A stretch of 64,000 nucleotides of DNA from an uncultured Geobacter sp. (GTDB lineage: Bacteria; Desulfobacterota; Desulfuromonadia; Geobacterales; DSM-12255), in assembly GCA_937860145.1 (NCBI GenBank), contig CALMBF010000024.1, positions 1 to 64,000 on the forward strand. The letters are read 5' to 3'. Every line of letters starts with the position of its first letter. Position 1 is the stretch's first letter. The position numbers were made by a program, and so were the translations under genes. The notes beneath the pieces were generated by a model that worked only from the letters and a program-made list of their open reading frames with translations, had not been told where the DNA came from and searched no databases. This document shows, piece by piece, positions 27,801-34,919 of the stretch.

Positions 27801-27943
27801 TGGATGTTGGTCACATCCGGAAAGGCGTCGATGGGAAGTTTAAGGTATGAGTAGAAGCCGAACACGACGATCACCAGGGCAGCGAAGATGACCATCCCTT
27901 TCTGCTTCAGGGTATAGGCAATGAGTTTTTCCAGCATGCGCAA
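24845..27943 (-). CDS. CzcA/CusA-family heavy-metal efflux RND pump
   Basis: This 1032-residue inner-membrane pump has the RND plan of two halves of six spans and large periplasmic loops. The opening LPIDAFPDVTNIQVEVVSHA and SAEEIERSVTQPIEMAMRGLP are typical of the heavy-metal HME subfamily. The fourth span reads AISIGMIIDTTIIQVENV, keeping one conserved aspartate but lacking the first aspartate of the CzcA DFG...D pair, so monovalent versus divalent metal cannot be decided. It would use the proton gradient to expel metal through the adaptor and outer-membrane channel coded just upstream. Confidence 0.93.
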   Translation of the reverse strand: MRMLEKLIAYTLKQKGMVIFAALVIVVFGFYSYLKLPIDAFPDVTNIQVEVVSHADGLSAEEIERSVTQPIEMAMRGLPDIEQLRSVTKFGLSIVTVVFKDNVDIYFARQLVFERLAEAREKVPKGVQVAMGPIGTAMGEIYQYTLEGKVPQDPEQKRAYLTNLRTVQEWIITPQLKSVAGVNEINSFGGYFKQYQVLVSPEKLVKYGVTVDDVYTAIGSNNSNVGGNILERGTDQYIVRGVGLIQSISDIENIVLRSQKGTPTYLRDVAQIKVGEAVRMGAAIKNGADEAVGGIVMMLRGANSRDVVARVAAKVKEINESTMLPDGVKLVPYYDRSDIVKASVGTVNKALIEGSILVLIILYLLLNSIRGSIVVLLALPLSLLATFIVMKLTGITANLMSLGGLAISIGMIIDTTIIQVENVQRHLSEEGHLQPKLTTVLKAVMEVRKPSIFGELIIALTFIPILTLEGIEGKMFGPLAITVAIALLSSLLLSIFIIPVLCSLFLKPQPEVESRIMAWAKKQYLPMLEYALDRKRVVLGIAGGLLVASLFLVTRLGTEFIPIMDEGSFDMDIAMLPGVSLAKAQEVNQQAAARLKKFDELDVVIGRIGQTGVALDTRGVDKTGYVGVFKPKSAWKRDISKEALTNEMREALETIPGISFGFSQPIQCRIDELVAGTRAQLIVKLFGDDLDVLNEKSADIAKVLSTVRGGTDLNTEKVSGQPYLTVTIDRAKIARYGLNISDVQDVIEIAVAGKAASTFYEANRGFDITVRLPEEKRNSLEAIRNLLITTKTGMNIPLEQLADVKMVEGPVQISRQDGVRRIGIEMNVTGRDMGSFVAEAKQKIRDKVKLPAGYYLTWGGQFENQQRAMHKLMVIGPVAIGLILLLLYVTFRSIRLALLVISNLPFALIGGIFSLFLSGQYLSVPASVGFIVLFGVAVLNGLVLVSRIAQLREEGLGLGEAIRKGAVDRLRPVLMTASIAIFSLMPMLLATGTGSEIQKPLATVVVGGLITSTILTLLIIPAVYGWFEKRGN

Positions 27944-27970
27944 TTTCTCCTATTACATAACTCCCCCCGA

Positions 27971-28067
27971 CCCCCTCCTATCTTAAGAGGGGGGGCGAAA
28001 GGCTATGCCAGCGGACAATTCACCTTGATATGCAACAGGGCGTCCCTCCCCTTAGACTAAGGGGAGG
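27971..28067. repeat. Two GC-rich palindromic elements between the pump and adaptor genes
   Basis: CCCCCTC...GAGGGGG (27971-27993) and CCTCCCCTTA-GAC-TAAGGGGAGG (28045-28067) are separate hairpins within a 142-bp gap. Both share CCCCT/AGGGG arms. They resemble short dispersed palindromes seen between genes in related genomes and could reduce pump expression relative to upstream genes. Confidence 0.6.
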
Positions 28068-28085
28068 ACAGGAGGGGTTATTCAC

Positions 28086-29342
28086 TCAGTGTTGATGCCC
28101 CTCAAGTTCACCTTTCTTCAGCTCCGACTTCAGAATGAACGCCCCCTTGACGGCATAATGCTCCCCCTCCTTGAGGCCGGAGACCACTTCCACCATGCCG
28201 CCCGAGGCGCGTCCCAGCTCGATGGCCCTCGGCTCGAACTCGGTCTCGTTCTCTGCGACGAAGACCAGCTTCTTGCCATCCAGCTCCTGCACGGCCTCTT
28301 CGGCGACGGCCAGCACCGGTGGTGAGTCTGCGGCAAGCGCCAGCTCGACGGTGGCGAACATCTCCGGTTTCAGCTTGCGGCCCGGATTGGCCACCTCGAC
28401 CCGCGCCTTGACCGTGCGGGTCGCCTCGTCAACCAGGTCGGCAAGATAGGTGATCCGCCCGCGAAACTTCTGATCGGGAAAGGCGCCGACGATGACGGTT
28501 GCCGCCTGCCCCCGGCGTACCTTGGCCAGGTCTTTTTCGTGGATGTCCACCAGCACCCAGACCGATGACAGGTCGGCCACGGTGTAGAGGCTCTTGGCAG
28601 GATCGGACAGCTCGCCGACGATGGCATGTTTCTCGGTGATGATGCCGCCGATGGGAGAACGGACCGGCAGGCGCGGTTTCTTGTGACGCTCGCCCTGCAG
28701 GTCGGCAACCGAAACCCCGTACAGGGAGAGCCGTTCTTCGTCGGTATGCAGTTCGGTCTGGGCGGTCTTGTAGTCGGTCTCGGCCTGAAGGATCTCCTTG
28801 CGGGCCGCGATCTTCTTGTCCACGAGGGTCTTGATCCGGTCCATGTTGGATTGGGCCAGGGCAAGTTTGGTTTTTGACTGATGGTAACGATTGAGTGCCT
28901 CACCCAATTCGACGCTGTCCAGGGTCACCAGTACCTGGCCGGCGGACACACTGTCCCCCAGAGAGGACTTGACGCTGACGATCTTGCCGGAGATGCGGGG
29001 CGATACATGGGCAATCTTGTCGGCATTGGCCTCCACCTTGCCGGTGGCGCTGATGGCGCCGGCAAGGCGCTGCTTCCTGGCCGGGGCCACGACAACGCCG
29101 CTCTGTTTCTGCACGTCGGCGGACATCCTGACGAGTTTCTCTTCCCCGTGTTCGTCGTGCCCTTCATGCCCTTCCTTCTTTTCCTTCCCCTCGTCGTGGC
29201 CGCCTTTTTCGTCCTTGTGACCGGCCTCCTTATGCTCGGCCTTTTCTCCACCGCCGGTGGTGGAATGGGTCAGCCGGTAGGCGACGCCGCCCCCTAATGC
29301 AAGGGCCAGAATGAGACCGATGATGAGTGCTTTCTTGTTCAC
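28086..29342 (-). CDS. CzcB-type periplasmic adaptor (membrane fusion protein)
   Basis: The 418-residue adaptor has an N-terminal anchor (about 5-25) and then a His/Lys/Glu-rich stretch (about 33-72, many HD/HE repeats) likely to bind metal. It has a lipoyl half (ISGKIVSVKSSLGDSVSAGQ), a helical hairpin (about 150-200) and beta-barrel domains. It links the inner-membrane pump to the outer-membrane channel. The start is GTG, overlapping the stop of the channel gene in GTGA, which indicates coupling. The histidine-rich segment is typical of zinc/cobalt/cadmium adaptors, but similar ones handle copper. Confidence 0.92.
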   Translation of the reverse strand: MNKKALIIGLILALALGGGVAYRLTHSTTGGGEKAEHKEAGHKDEKGGHDEGKEKKEGHEGHDEHGEEKLVRMSADVQKQSGVVVAPARKQRLAGAISATGKVEANADKIAHVSPRISGKIVSVKSSLGDSVSAGQVLVTLDSVELGEALNRYHQSKTKLALAQSNMDRIKTLVDKKIAARKEILQAETDYKTAQTELHTDEERLSLYGVSVADLQGERHKKPRLPVRSPIGGIITEKHAIVGELSDPAKSLYTVADLSSVWVLVDIHEKDLAKVRRGQAATVIVGAFPDQKFRGRITYLADLVDEATRTVKARVEVANPGRKLKPEMFATVELALAADSPPVLAVAEEAVQELDGKKLVFVAENETEFEPRAIELGRASGGMVEVVSGLKEGEHYAVKGAFILKSELKKGELEGHQH

Positions 29343-30637
29343 TGCGCACCTCCGTTGATGTCTGTCGCCACGGCGGCTTCGAGTTTCACGAGCGCCGTCT
29401 GCCGGGCATGGAGCGCCGTCAGATAACCGTCGCTCACCTCGAAGAACTTTTTCTGTTCCTGGATGACTGAAAGAATGCTTACCTCCCCAAGGCGATAGGC
29501 CTCCTGGGTCAGTTTCAGATTTTCCTCAAGCTGGGGGATAATGTCGGCCTTGTAGAGGGCAAGCACCGACGTGGCATTCTGGTACAACGCATAGGCGGTC
29601 TCGACCTCCCGCTCCACCGTTCTGACGGCAGCGGTCAGCCGGGTCTCGCTGCTGCTCTTCCGAGCCCTGGCCTCCTGGATGCCGGCCTGATTCCGGTCGA
29701 ACACCGCAATGGGCAGCGACAGCCGTACGCCGACCGTATAAGCGGTCTCCTTCCCGTCAACCCCGCCGATTTCCATGGAGGTCGCATCGCGCCGCAGTAC
29801 CAGACCAGCGGTGAGGTTCGGGATGCTCTCGGCCTCGGCGAGAAGGATGTCGGCGTCTCCTCGATCCTTTTCCGACACGAGGGCCTTGAGGTCGGGACGA
29901 TTGGCCCCCGCCAGCTGTTTCAGGTCGACAAGGGACCGGGTCATGGGCGTTTCCGGGTCCAGTTTCCCGGCGGGTGCCGGCTGACTGTTCGGAGGAACCC
30001 CCATCAGCGTCCAGAGCCTCGCCCGGCTCTGCAGCCCGGCCCTTGCCGTCTCGATCCTGGTCCCTTCGCTCCGTGCCAGTTCGACCTTGACCAGGTTCAT
30101 TTCCAGTTCCGGGATATCACCGGCAGCCAGACGCTCCTTTGCCACCTCGAACAGTTGCCGGTTGAGGGCTATGGAGCGATCTGCCAGGGCAAGCCGTTCC
30201 CTGGCCAGCACCGCATCGTAGAATACGGTCTGGACCTCTTCACGGAGAAGCCGTTCCCGGTCGGCCAGTTGCCAACGATAGATATCCAACTCCAGTTCGG
30301 CAATGGAGCGTCGCTTGTCCCGCTTCCCCGCAAGGAAAAACTCCTGGGACACGCCGATGGCCAGACTGTTTTCATTCGTGCTGCCGGTCAGGGCGCCGGT
30401 GCCGGCTTCAAAGTCAAGGGTCGGGTTCGGCAGGAGGCCGGCCTTGACCGTGCCGGCGTCACGAAGCCCCTTTTCCTCGCGCAGGGCCTTGAGACCGCCG
30501 TTATTGTGTAGCGAGTACTCGATTGCCTGGGGCAACGACAGGTCCGGCTCGTCTGCCCGAACCGGGGGGGACGACAAGAGGATGACAATTCCTGACACCA
30601 GGAGCAGGGCTCCCCGTGCGAATACAGTTGTTCCCAA
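29339..30637 (-). CDS. CzcC-type outer-membrane efflux channel
   Basis: The 432-residue protein is a TolC-like outer-membrane factor with a signal peptide (GALLLVSGIVILLSSPPVRA) and two OEP repeats. Typical helical segments include QAIEYSLHNNGGLKALREE and VRLSLPIAVFDRNQAGIQEA. The start is the TTG at 30637, preceded by a perfect AAGGAGG site at 8-bp spacing; an upstream in-frame ATG at 30697 would add 20 residues without a ribosome-binding site. It heads the CBA order and probably follows the small His/Cys-rich gene in one transcript. Confidence 0.9.
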   Translation of the reverse strand: MGTTVFARGALLLVSGIVILLSSPPVRADEPDLSLPQAIEYSLHNNGGLKALREEKGLRDAGTVKAGLLPNPTLDFEAGTGALTGSTNENSLAIGVSQEFFLAGKRDKRRSIAELELDIYRWQLADRERLLREEVQTVFYDAVLARERLALADRSIALNRQLFEVAKERLAAGDIPELEMNLVKVELARSEGTRIETARAGLQSRARLWTLMGVPPNSQPAPAGKLDPETPMTRSLVDLKQLAGANRPDLKALVSEKDRGDADILLAEAESIPNLTAGLVLRRDATSMEIGGVDGKETAYTVGVRLSLPIAVFDRNQAGIQEARARKSSSETRLTAAVRTVEREVETAYALYQNATSVLALYKADIIPQLEENLKLTQEAYRLGEVSILSVIQEQKKFFEVSDGYLTALHARQTALVKLEAAVATDINGGAQ

Positions 30638-30757
30638 TGGGATAACCTCCTTATGCAGATGTGGTAATGGGATGTACAGCGGCTTTGGACGCACCACTAC
30701 TTGGGGAGAAGATACGGATGCCCCTGGTCCAGGACAAACGACCCCCTGTGCAGTGTT

Positions 30758-31123
30758 TTAGGCCAGGTTTTCCGGGGGGATGAACTTGGAAAGAAAGACT
30801 TCCGGGAGGTGCCGGTATGGTTCGAAGGGGGTGAGTGCAGTGACGAGCGGGGAGTAGGAGAGGGTGAACTGATGCATTGCCAGGGAGGCATGGCATACGC
30901 AGTTCACGCAGGAGTCGCAGCAGCCGTGATCGCCGTCGTGCTCGGGAGAGGGGTCGTGCGAGTGGTGGTGGGCGGCATGGTCCCCCGACGATGCCGTACA
31001 GCCGGAGCCGGACGCGTGGTCCTGCATGGCGAGGGCATTTTCATGCACCCCGTGGAGTGTCGCGGTCAGCATTACCGCGAGCAGCAGCCAGGAGATGAAG
31101 GTGACGGGGAGATACATGCGCAT
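30758..31123 (-). CDS. His/Cys-rich small envelope protein (DUF2946/CopL-like)
   Basis: The protein of about 121 residues opens with a hydrophobic segment (YLPVTFISWLLLAVMLTATLHG) that may be a signal or anchor. It then has a metal-ligand-rich stretch: DHAAHHHSHDPSPEHDGDHG followed by CCDSCVNCVCH. The C-terminus (FLSKFIPPENLA) resembles the tails of DUF2946-like proteins found at the head of metal-efflux operons. A role in metal binding or sensing for the following CzcCBA-type pump is inferred from this. The start at 31123 or 31117 has no ribosome-binding site. Confidence 0.72.
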   Translation of the reverse strand: MRMYLPVTFISWLLLAVMLTATLHGVHENALAMQDHASGSGCTASSGDHAAHHHSHDPSPEHDGDHGCCDSCVNCVCHASLAMHQFTLSYSPLVTALTPFEPYRHLPEVFLSKFIPPENLA

Positions 31124-31132
31124 GGTAGAAAG

Positions 31133-31162
31133 ACTATACCCAGTGGCACGACACAAAGTCAA
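31133..31162 (-). promoter_or_regulatory. Sigma-70 promoter of the metal-efflux operon
   Basis: On the minus strand TTGACT and TATAGT are separated by 18 bp. The expected start of transcription is only about 3 bp before the ATG at 31123, which would make the message nearly leaderless. Confidence 0.55.
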
Positions 31163-31207
31163 CACACTTGAACCGGGTATGCCGGGGGACTCCCGGTTCA
31201 AATTCCC

Positions 31208-31236
31208 TTGACATTCATCCCGAGGATAATTATTTT
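31208..31236 (+). promoter_or_regulatory. Sigma-70 promoter of the manganese operon
   Basis: TTGACA and TATTTT are separated by 17 bp. Transcription would begin near 31243, a few bases before the riboswitch. Confidence 0.75.
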
Positions 31237-31247
31237 GAAAAGGAAGT

Positions 31248-31350
31248 TAAAGGGGAGTAGCTACCGGCCACCGAAAAGGCCGGCCCCGAGCCCGTCAATA
31301 CGGTCGAACGACCCGGGCCGGGGACGAATGATTCGTCAGCAAGACCTTTA
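31248..31350 (+). promoter_or_regulatory. yybP-ykoY manganese riboswitch aptamer
   Basis: The element shows the conserved blocks of the family in order: TAAAGGGGAGTAGC at the 5' side, CCGTCAATACGG in the internal loop, and AGCAAGACCTTT at the 3' side. A GC-rich arm (CCGGCC...GGCCGG) lies between. The closing helix P1 pairs TAAAGG (31248-31253) with CCTTTA (31345-31350). The 3' strand of P1 is also the 5' arm of the terminator at 31341-31387. Metal binding that stabilises P1 should therefore block the terminator and permit expression of the downstream operon. Confidence 0.95.
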
Positions 31351-31387
31351 TCCAGGCAACCGTGCCGGGGGTAAAGGTCTTTTTTTA
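31341..31387 (+). terminator. Riboswitch-controlled intrinsic terminator
   Basis: AAGACCTTTATCC pairs with GGGTAAAGGTCTT (one G-U pair) around an inner GGCA...TGCC loop, followed by seven T. Its 5' arm overlaps the 3' strand of riboswitch helix P1, so the two folds exclude each other. Confidence 0.93.
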
Positions 31388-31426
31388 TTACCTCCGGCGA
31401 GAGACAAATCGTTGGAGGTACATAAG

Positions 31427-32284
31427 ATGAACCGACTCAAGACAACCCTGCTTCTCTCCCTGCTCACCGTCCTCATGGTCCTCATGGGGAGTGCCATCGG
31501 CGGCAAGTCCGGCATGATCTTCGCTTTTGTCATGGCCCTTGGCATGAATTTCTTCTCCTACTGGTTTTCCGACAAGATCGTCCTGCGGATGTACGGCGCC
31601 CAGGAGATCGGCGAGCACGACCACCCCGCCTTCTACGGCATGGTCAGGCGCTTGGCGCTTCAAGCCGGTCTCCCCATGCCGAAGGTCTACATCATCCCCG
31701 ATGAATCCCCCAATGCGTTCGCCACGGGGCGCAACCCCGACCACGCTGCCGTGGCCGCCACCCAGGGGATCCTGCGCATTCTCACCCCCGAGGAGCTGGA
31801 GGGGGTGATGGCCCACGAACTGGCCCACGTGCAGAACCGGGACATCCTGGTCGGCACCATCGCCGCCACCTTTGCCGGTGCCATCTCCATGCTGGGGAAC
31901 ATGCTCCAGTGGGGGGCCATGCTCGGCGCAGGCCGGAGTGACGACGAGGAGGGGGGAGGTGGCCTGGTCGGCTCCCTGGCCATGGCGATCATCGCACCGA
32001 TCGCCGCCATGCTGATCCAGATGGCGGTCTCCCGCTCCCGGGAATACCTGGCGGACGAGACAGGCGCCCGGATCTGCGGCAGACCCCTGGCCCTGGCCAG
32101 TGCCCTGCACAAGCTGCACAACGTCGGACGGATGGTGCCGATGGAGGGGGCGACGCCGGCCACTGCCCACCTGTTCATCGTCAGCCCCCTTGCCGGCGGC
32201 TCCCTGCTGCAGCTCTTTTCGACCCACCCTCCCATGGAGGAGCGGATCGCCCGCCTCGAAAAGATGTCCCGGTGCGGATGGTAG
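31427..32284 (+). CDS. htpX: HtpX-family membrane zinc metalloprotease
   Basis: The 285-residue M48B protease has two N-terminal spans, the zinc motif HELAH near residue 130 with the downstream glutamate in SREYLADE near 208, two more hydrophobic spans (about 142-160 and 180-200), and the C-terminal [11 protein letters not shown] typical of HtpX. It degrades damaged inner-membrane proteins. GGAGG lies 8 bp before the ATG. It is the first gene after the manganese riboswitch and terminator, so its expression should follow manganese, an unusual placement for a quality-control protease. Confidence 0.95.
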   Translation: MNRLKTTLLLSLLTVLMVLMGSAIGGKSGMIFAFVMALGMNFFSYWFSDKIVLRMYGAQEIGEHDHPAFYGMVRRLALQAGLPMPKVYIIPDESPNAFATGRNPDHAAVAATQGILRILTPEELEGVMAHELAHVQNRDILVGTIAATFAGAISMLGNMLQWGAMLGAGRSDDEEGGGGLVGSLAMAIIAPIAAMLIQMAVSRSREYLADETGARICGRPLALASALHKLHNVGRMVPMEGATPATAHLFIVSPLAGGSLLQLFSTHPPMEERIARLEKMSRCGW

Positions 32285-32345
32285 CATGCCGGTACCGGTG
32301 CCGCCGTTCCGGAGCGCGACTGCAGGACAATGTTCGGAGGAAAAT

Positions 32346-32912
32346 ATGGGAAACAGATATTGCAGGATACTCCCCTGCGTTGCCTTTGCCGGAATAATGT
32401 CCCTGGCCGTTTCGTGGGACGCGGGCGCGACAGTCACCGGCGGGACGGTTCCACCGGCCCTGTTCACGCAGCTGGAGCAGTTTCACGGGCACATTTGTGC
32501 CGGGTCCCTGTTTGGGGCACGAATGGGGGTTGCCGCCAGGGAGGCACTCCGCGACGCGGGTGGGGAAGGGCGACTGAAGGCCCGCTATTACGACCTCTCC
32601 TGTCCTCTGGACGGTATTCAGGCGGGGGCGGGCACGACCTACGGCAATGCCGACCTGATGGTGGAGGATCGTGATGAACACCGGCTCGTACTGACCGCGG
32701 ACGGCAACAAGCGCCAGGTTGAGGCCCGACTCACCAGGAAGGCGGAGGAACTGGGGCTCCGCTCCCGTGAACTGGGGAAGAAAGCCCGCTCCCTCCCCCA
32801 GGATTCCGCCGAACGGAAACGACTGGAGCGGGAGATCGAGGGGATATTCACCTGGCTCCGCACTGCCCCGACGTCCGAGGTCGTTGCCATTACTCCCGGC
32901 CAGGTACGGTAA
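32346..32912 (+). CDS. Secreted FmdE-like domain protein
   Basis: The 188-residue protein has a signal peptide (about 1-29) and a domain similar to subunit E of formylmethanofuran dehydrogenase: FHGHICAGSLFGARMGVAAREAL near residue 46 with the conserved His and Cys. DLSCPLDGIQAGAGTTYGNADL follows near 90. The remainder is a charged helical region (about 125-170). FmdE-like domains bind metal through His/Cys, but a secreted form has no established role. The GGAGG site is 5 bp before the ATG. It sits between htpX and TerC in the riboswitch-controlled operon, so a periplasmic metal-related role is inferred. Confidence 0.78.
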   Translation: MGNRYCRILPCVAFAGIMSLAVSWDAGATVTGGTVPPALFTQLEQFHGHICAGSLFGARMGVAAREALRDAGGEGRLKARYYDLSCPLDGIQAGAGTTYGNADLMVEDRDEHRLVLTADGNKRQVEARLTRKAEELGLRSRELGKKARSLPQDSAERKRLEREIEGIFTWLRTAPTSEVVAITPGQVR

Positions 32913-32949
32913 ACGCCGACGGGATGCGTTGTCAGGAAAGGATATCCCT

Positions 32950-33885
32950 GTGTCTGAAACCATGATCATGTGGACACTCTTCGCCGTCGTTTTCGGCGTC
33001 ATGCTTGCCGTCGACCTCGGCCTCAACCGGAAAAGCCACGAGGTCTCCTTTCGCGAGGCGCTCGTCTGGAGTACGGTCTGGATTGCCTTGGCCCTGGCCT
33101 TCAACGCCGGGATCTACCTGGTCATGGGGAGCGGCAAGGCACTGGAGTTTTTCAGCGGCTATGTCATCGAAAAAGCACTCTCCGTCGACAACCTCTTCGT
33201 CTTCATCATGATCTTTTCCTACTTCGGTGTGCGAGGCCATCATCAGGCCCGCATCCTGAAGTGGGGGATCGTCGGTGCCCTGGTGATGCGGGCTCTGTTC
33301 ATCTTCGCCGGCATCGGGCTTCTGCAGAGATTCAACTGGCTCTTCTACCTCTTCGGTGCGCTCCTGGTGGTAACCGCCGTTAGAATGGCATTCGGCGGCG
33401 AGGGGGAGGTGGACCCGGAACGGAACCCGGTGGTCAGGGGGCTCAGGAAGCTTCTTCCGGTGACCCGCTCTATCCGCGGTGACTGGTTCGTCACCCGGCG
33501 ACGGGGGATGCTGGTTGCAAGCCCGCTGCTGGTGACCCTGCTCGTGGTGGAATGGAGCGACCTGGTCTTCGCCCTCGACTCCATCCCGGCCATCTTTGCA
33601 GTGAGTCTCGACCCCTTCATCGTCTTCACTTCAAACATATTTGCCATCATGGGGCTGCGGGCGCTCTACTTCCTGCTGGCGAACGTCATGGGGATGTTCG
33701 TCTACCTGAAGTATGGCATATCGTTCATCCTGCTCTTCGTCGGCTGCAAGATGCTTGCAGGGGTGAGCGGTTTCCACATCCCCGTCACCGTGTCGCTGGC
33801 AGTCATTGCCGTGTCGCTGGCACTGGCGGTCGTCGCATCCCTCTTGTTCGGAAACCGGCGCGACCCGGCGCTGGAATCGGTCTGA
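32950..33885 (+). CDS. TerC-family membrane protein (probable manganese exporter), long form
   Basis: The 311-residue protein has about nine spans and two acidic membrane motifs typical of TerC: LSVDNLFVFIMIFSYF near residue 78 and WSDLVFALDSIPAIFAVS near 205. Members such as Alx and YceF/MeeF export Mn(II), often under yybP-ykoY riboswitches, which agrees with the control element upstream. The GTG at 32950 has AAGG 8 bp before it. The N-terminal DLGLNRKSHEVSFREAL is the Alx-type long form. It is the third gene of the operon. Confidence 0.92.
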   Translation: MSETMIMWTLFAVVFGVMLAVDLGLNRKSHEVSFREALVWSTVWIALALAFNAGIYLVMGSGKALEFFSGYVIEKALSVDNLFVFIMIFSYFGVRGHHQARILKWGIVGALVMRALFIFAGIGLLQRFNWLFYLFGALLVVTAVRMAFGGEGEVDPERNPVVRGLRKLLPVTRSIRGDWFVTRRRGMLVASPLLVTLLVVEWSDLVFALDSIPAIFAVSLDPFIVFTSNIFAIMGLRALYFLLANVMGMFVYLKYGISFILLFVGCKMLAGVSGFHIPVTVSLAVIAVSLALAVVASLLFGNRRDPALESV

Positions 33886-33911
33886 CGGTCATCATGAAAG
33901 GAGAATGGAAC

Positions 33912-34124
33912 ATGAAGCACAAGCCAAGTGGCGAACCGAGAAGGAAAGTCACGCGGAGGAGGGACGAACATGTCCTGTGCAATGTCGTCTCCCTGCGCAT
34001 CAGCAACCAGGAGAAGCAGTTCATCGAAAAGGTCACCAGGGACAGCTCCAGGAGCGTGTCGGACGTGGTCCGGGAGGCCATCGAGCTCTGGATCGCCAGC
34101 CACAAACAGCCCTGTCTTGAATAA
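33912..34124 (+). CDS. Ribbon-helix-helix (CopG-like) small protein, 70 aa
   Basis: The protein has a basic N-terminus (EPRRKVTRRRDEH) and then a ribbon-helix-helix pattern: a strand NVVSLRIS, helix NQEKQFIEKVTRD and helix SVSDVVREAIELWIASH. Such dimers bind palindromic DNA with the paired strands. AAAGGAG lies 8 bp before the ATG at 33912. It is 26 bp after the TerC gene and precedes a 145-bp gap that contains a CCGGTC-TG-GACCGG palindrome. It may regulate the genes around it, which is inference. Confidence 0.8.
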   Translation: MKHKPSGEPRRKVTRRRDEHVLCNVVSLRISNQEKQFIEKVTRDSSRSVSDVVREAIELWIASHKQPCLE

Positions 34125-34203
34125 AAAAATCATTTCTCGAAGGGCCATTTGCCTGATAAAGTCGCCTGGTGCCCTTTGGCCGGTGCGGAGCCTTGTCCGG
34201 CGG

Positions 34204-34217
34204 CCGGTCTGGACCGG
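34204..34217. promoter_or_regulatory. Palindrome upstream of the GDT1 exporter gene, possible operator
   Basis: CCGGTC-TG-GACCGG is a perfect 6+2+6 inverted repeat, 52 bp before the ATG at 34270. It is in the only large gap of the operon, right after the ribbon-helix-helix gene. No second copy was seen near the operon promoter. Confidence 0.35.
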
Positions 34218-34269
34218 GAATTCCGCTTCGGCAGAAGATGCCCTCTGAATACGATGTGACGGGAGTGAC

Positions 34270-34860
34270 ATGGACAAGACGATTTTTCTCAGTACCTTCG
34301 GCCTGATTTTCCTGGCTGAGCTGGGGGACAAGACCCAGCTGACCGCCATGGCGCTGGCGCTCCGTTACCCGTGGCAGCGGATATTCGTCGGCATCGCGGC
34401 CGCTTTCGTGGTCTTGAACCTGGCGGCGGTCATGGTGGGGAAGGTGCTGTTCCTGATCCTGCCGATTTTCTGGGTGACGCTGGTGTCGGCGCTGCTGTTC
34501 CTCTATTTCGGCTACAGCACCCTCCGGCATGCCTGCGACAGCGACGATGACGGCGGTGGTCACCCCACCACCGCTGCCACTGCTGCACGTACCGCCTTCA
34601 TCATGATCTTCATGGCCGAACTGGGGGACAAGACCCAGCTGGTCACCGCCAGCCAGGCAGCCCAGCACTCGTCAACCCTCGGGGGGATGGGGAGCGTCTT
34701 CCTGGCATCGACGCTGGCGCTCTGGTCGGTGTCGCTCCTGGGGATCTTTGCCGGCAAGCAGCTGGTCCGCTTCGTCCCCCTGTGCTGGATACACCGCTGC
34801 GCCGGGTTCATGTTTCTGGTCTTCGGCGTCATCTCGCTCTGGAAACTGCAGGGGATGTAG
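34270..34860 (+). CDS. GDT1/TMEM165 (UPF0016) family cation exporter, probably for manganese
   Basis: The 196-residue protein is an internal duplication of three spans each. Each half carries the hallmark E-x-G-D-K-T: AELGDKTQLTAMAL near residue 16 and AELGDKTQLVTASQ near 117. An acidic/glycine linker (SDDDGGGHP) joins the halves. Bacterial members such as MneA export Mn(II). Location between TerC and a manganese-dependent pyrophosphatase supports manganese as substrate. The gene has its own 145-bp leader without a second riboswitch. Confidence 0.93.
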   Translation: MDKTIFLSTFGLIFLAELGDKTQLTAMALALRYPWQRIFVGIAAAFVVLNLAAVMVGKVLFLILPIFWVTLVSALLFLYFGYSTLRHACDSDDDGGGHPTTAATAARTAFIMIFMAELGDKTQLVTASQAAQHSSTLGGMGSVFLASTLALWSVSLLGIFAGKQLVRFVPLCWIHRCAGFMFLVFGVISLWKLQGM

Positions 34861-34919
34861 GCCCCTATTGTCGGCAGGGGGCGTGTGCTGCCCGTCCCCT
34901 TGATACAGGAGTCATTACC

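Noticed and set aside
25334-27850. 838-codon plus-strand frame opposite the RND pump
   Set aside because: Antisense composition artefact; the pump gene has all family motifs.
34125-34269. Second manganese riboswitch before the GDT1 gene
   Set aside because: There is no GGGGAGTAG or CGTCAA block and no terminator, only a simple palindrome.
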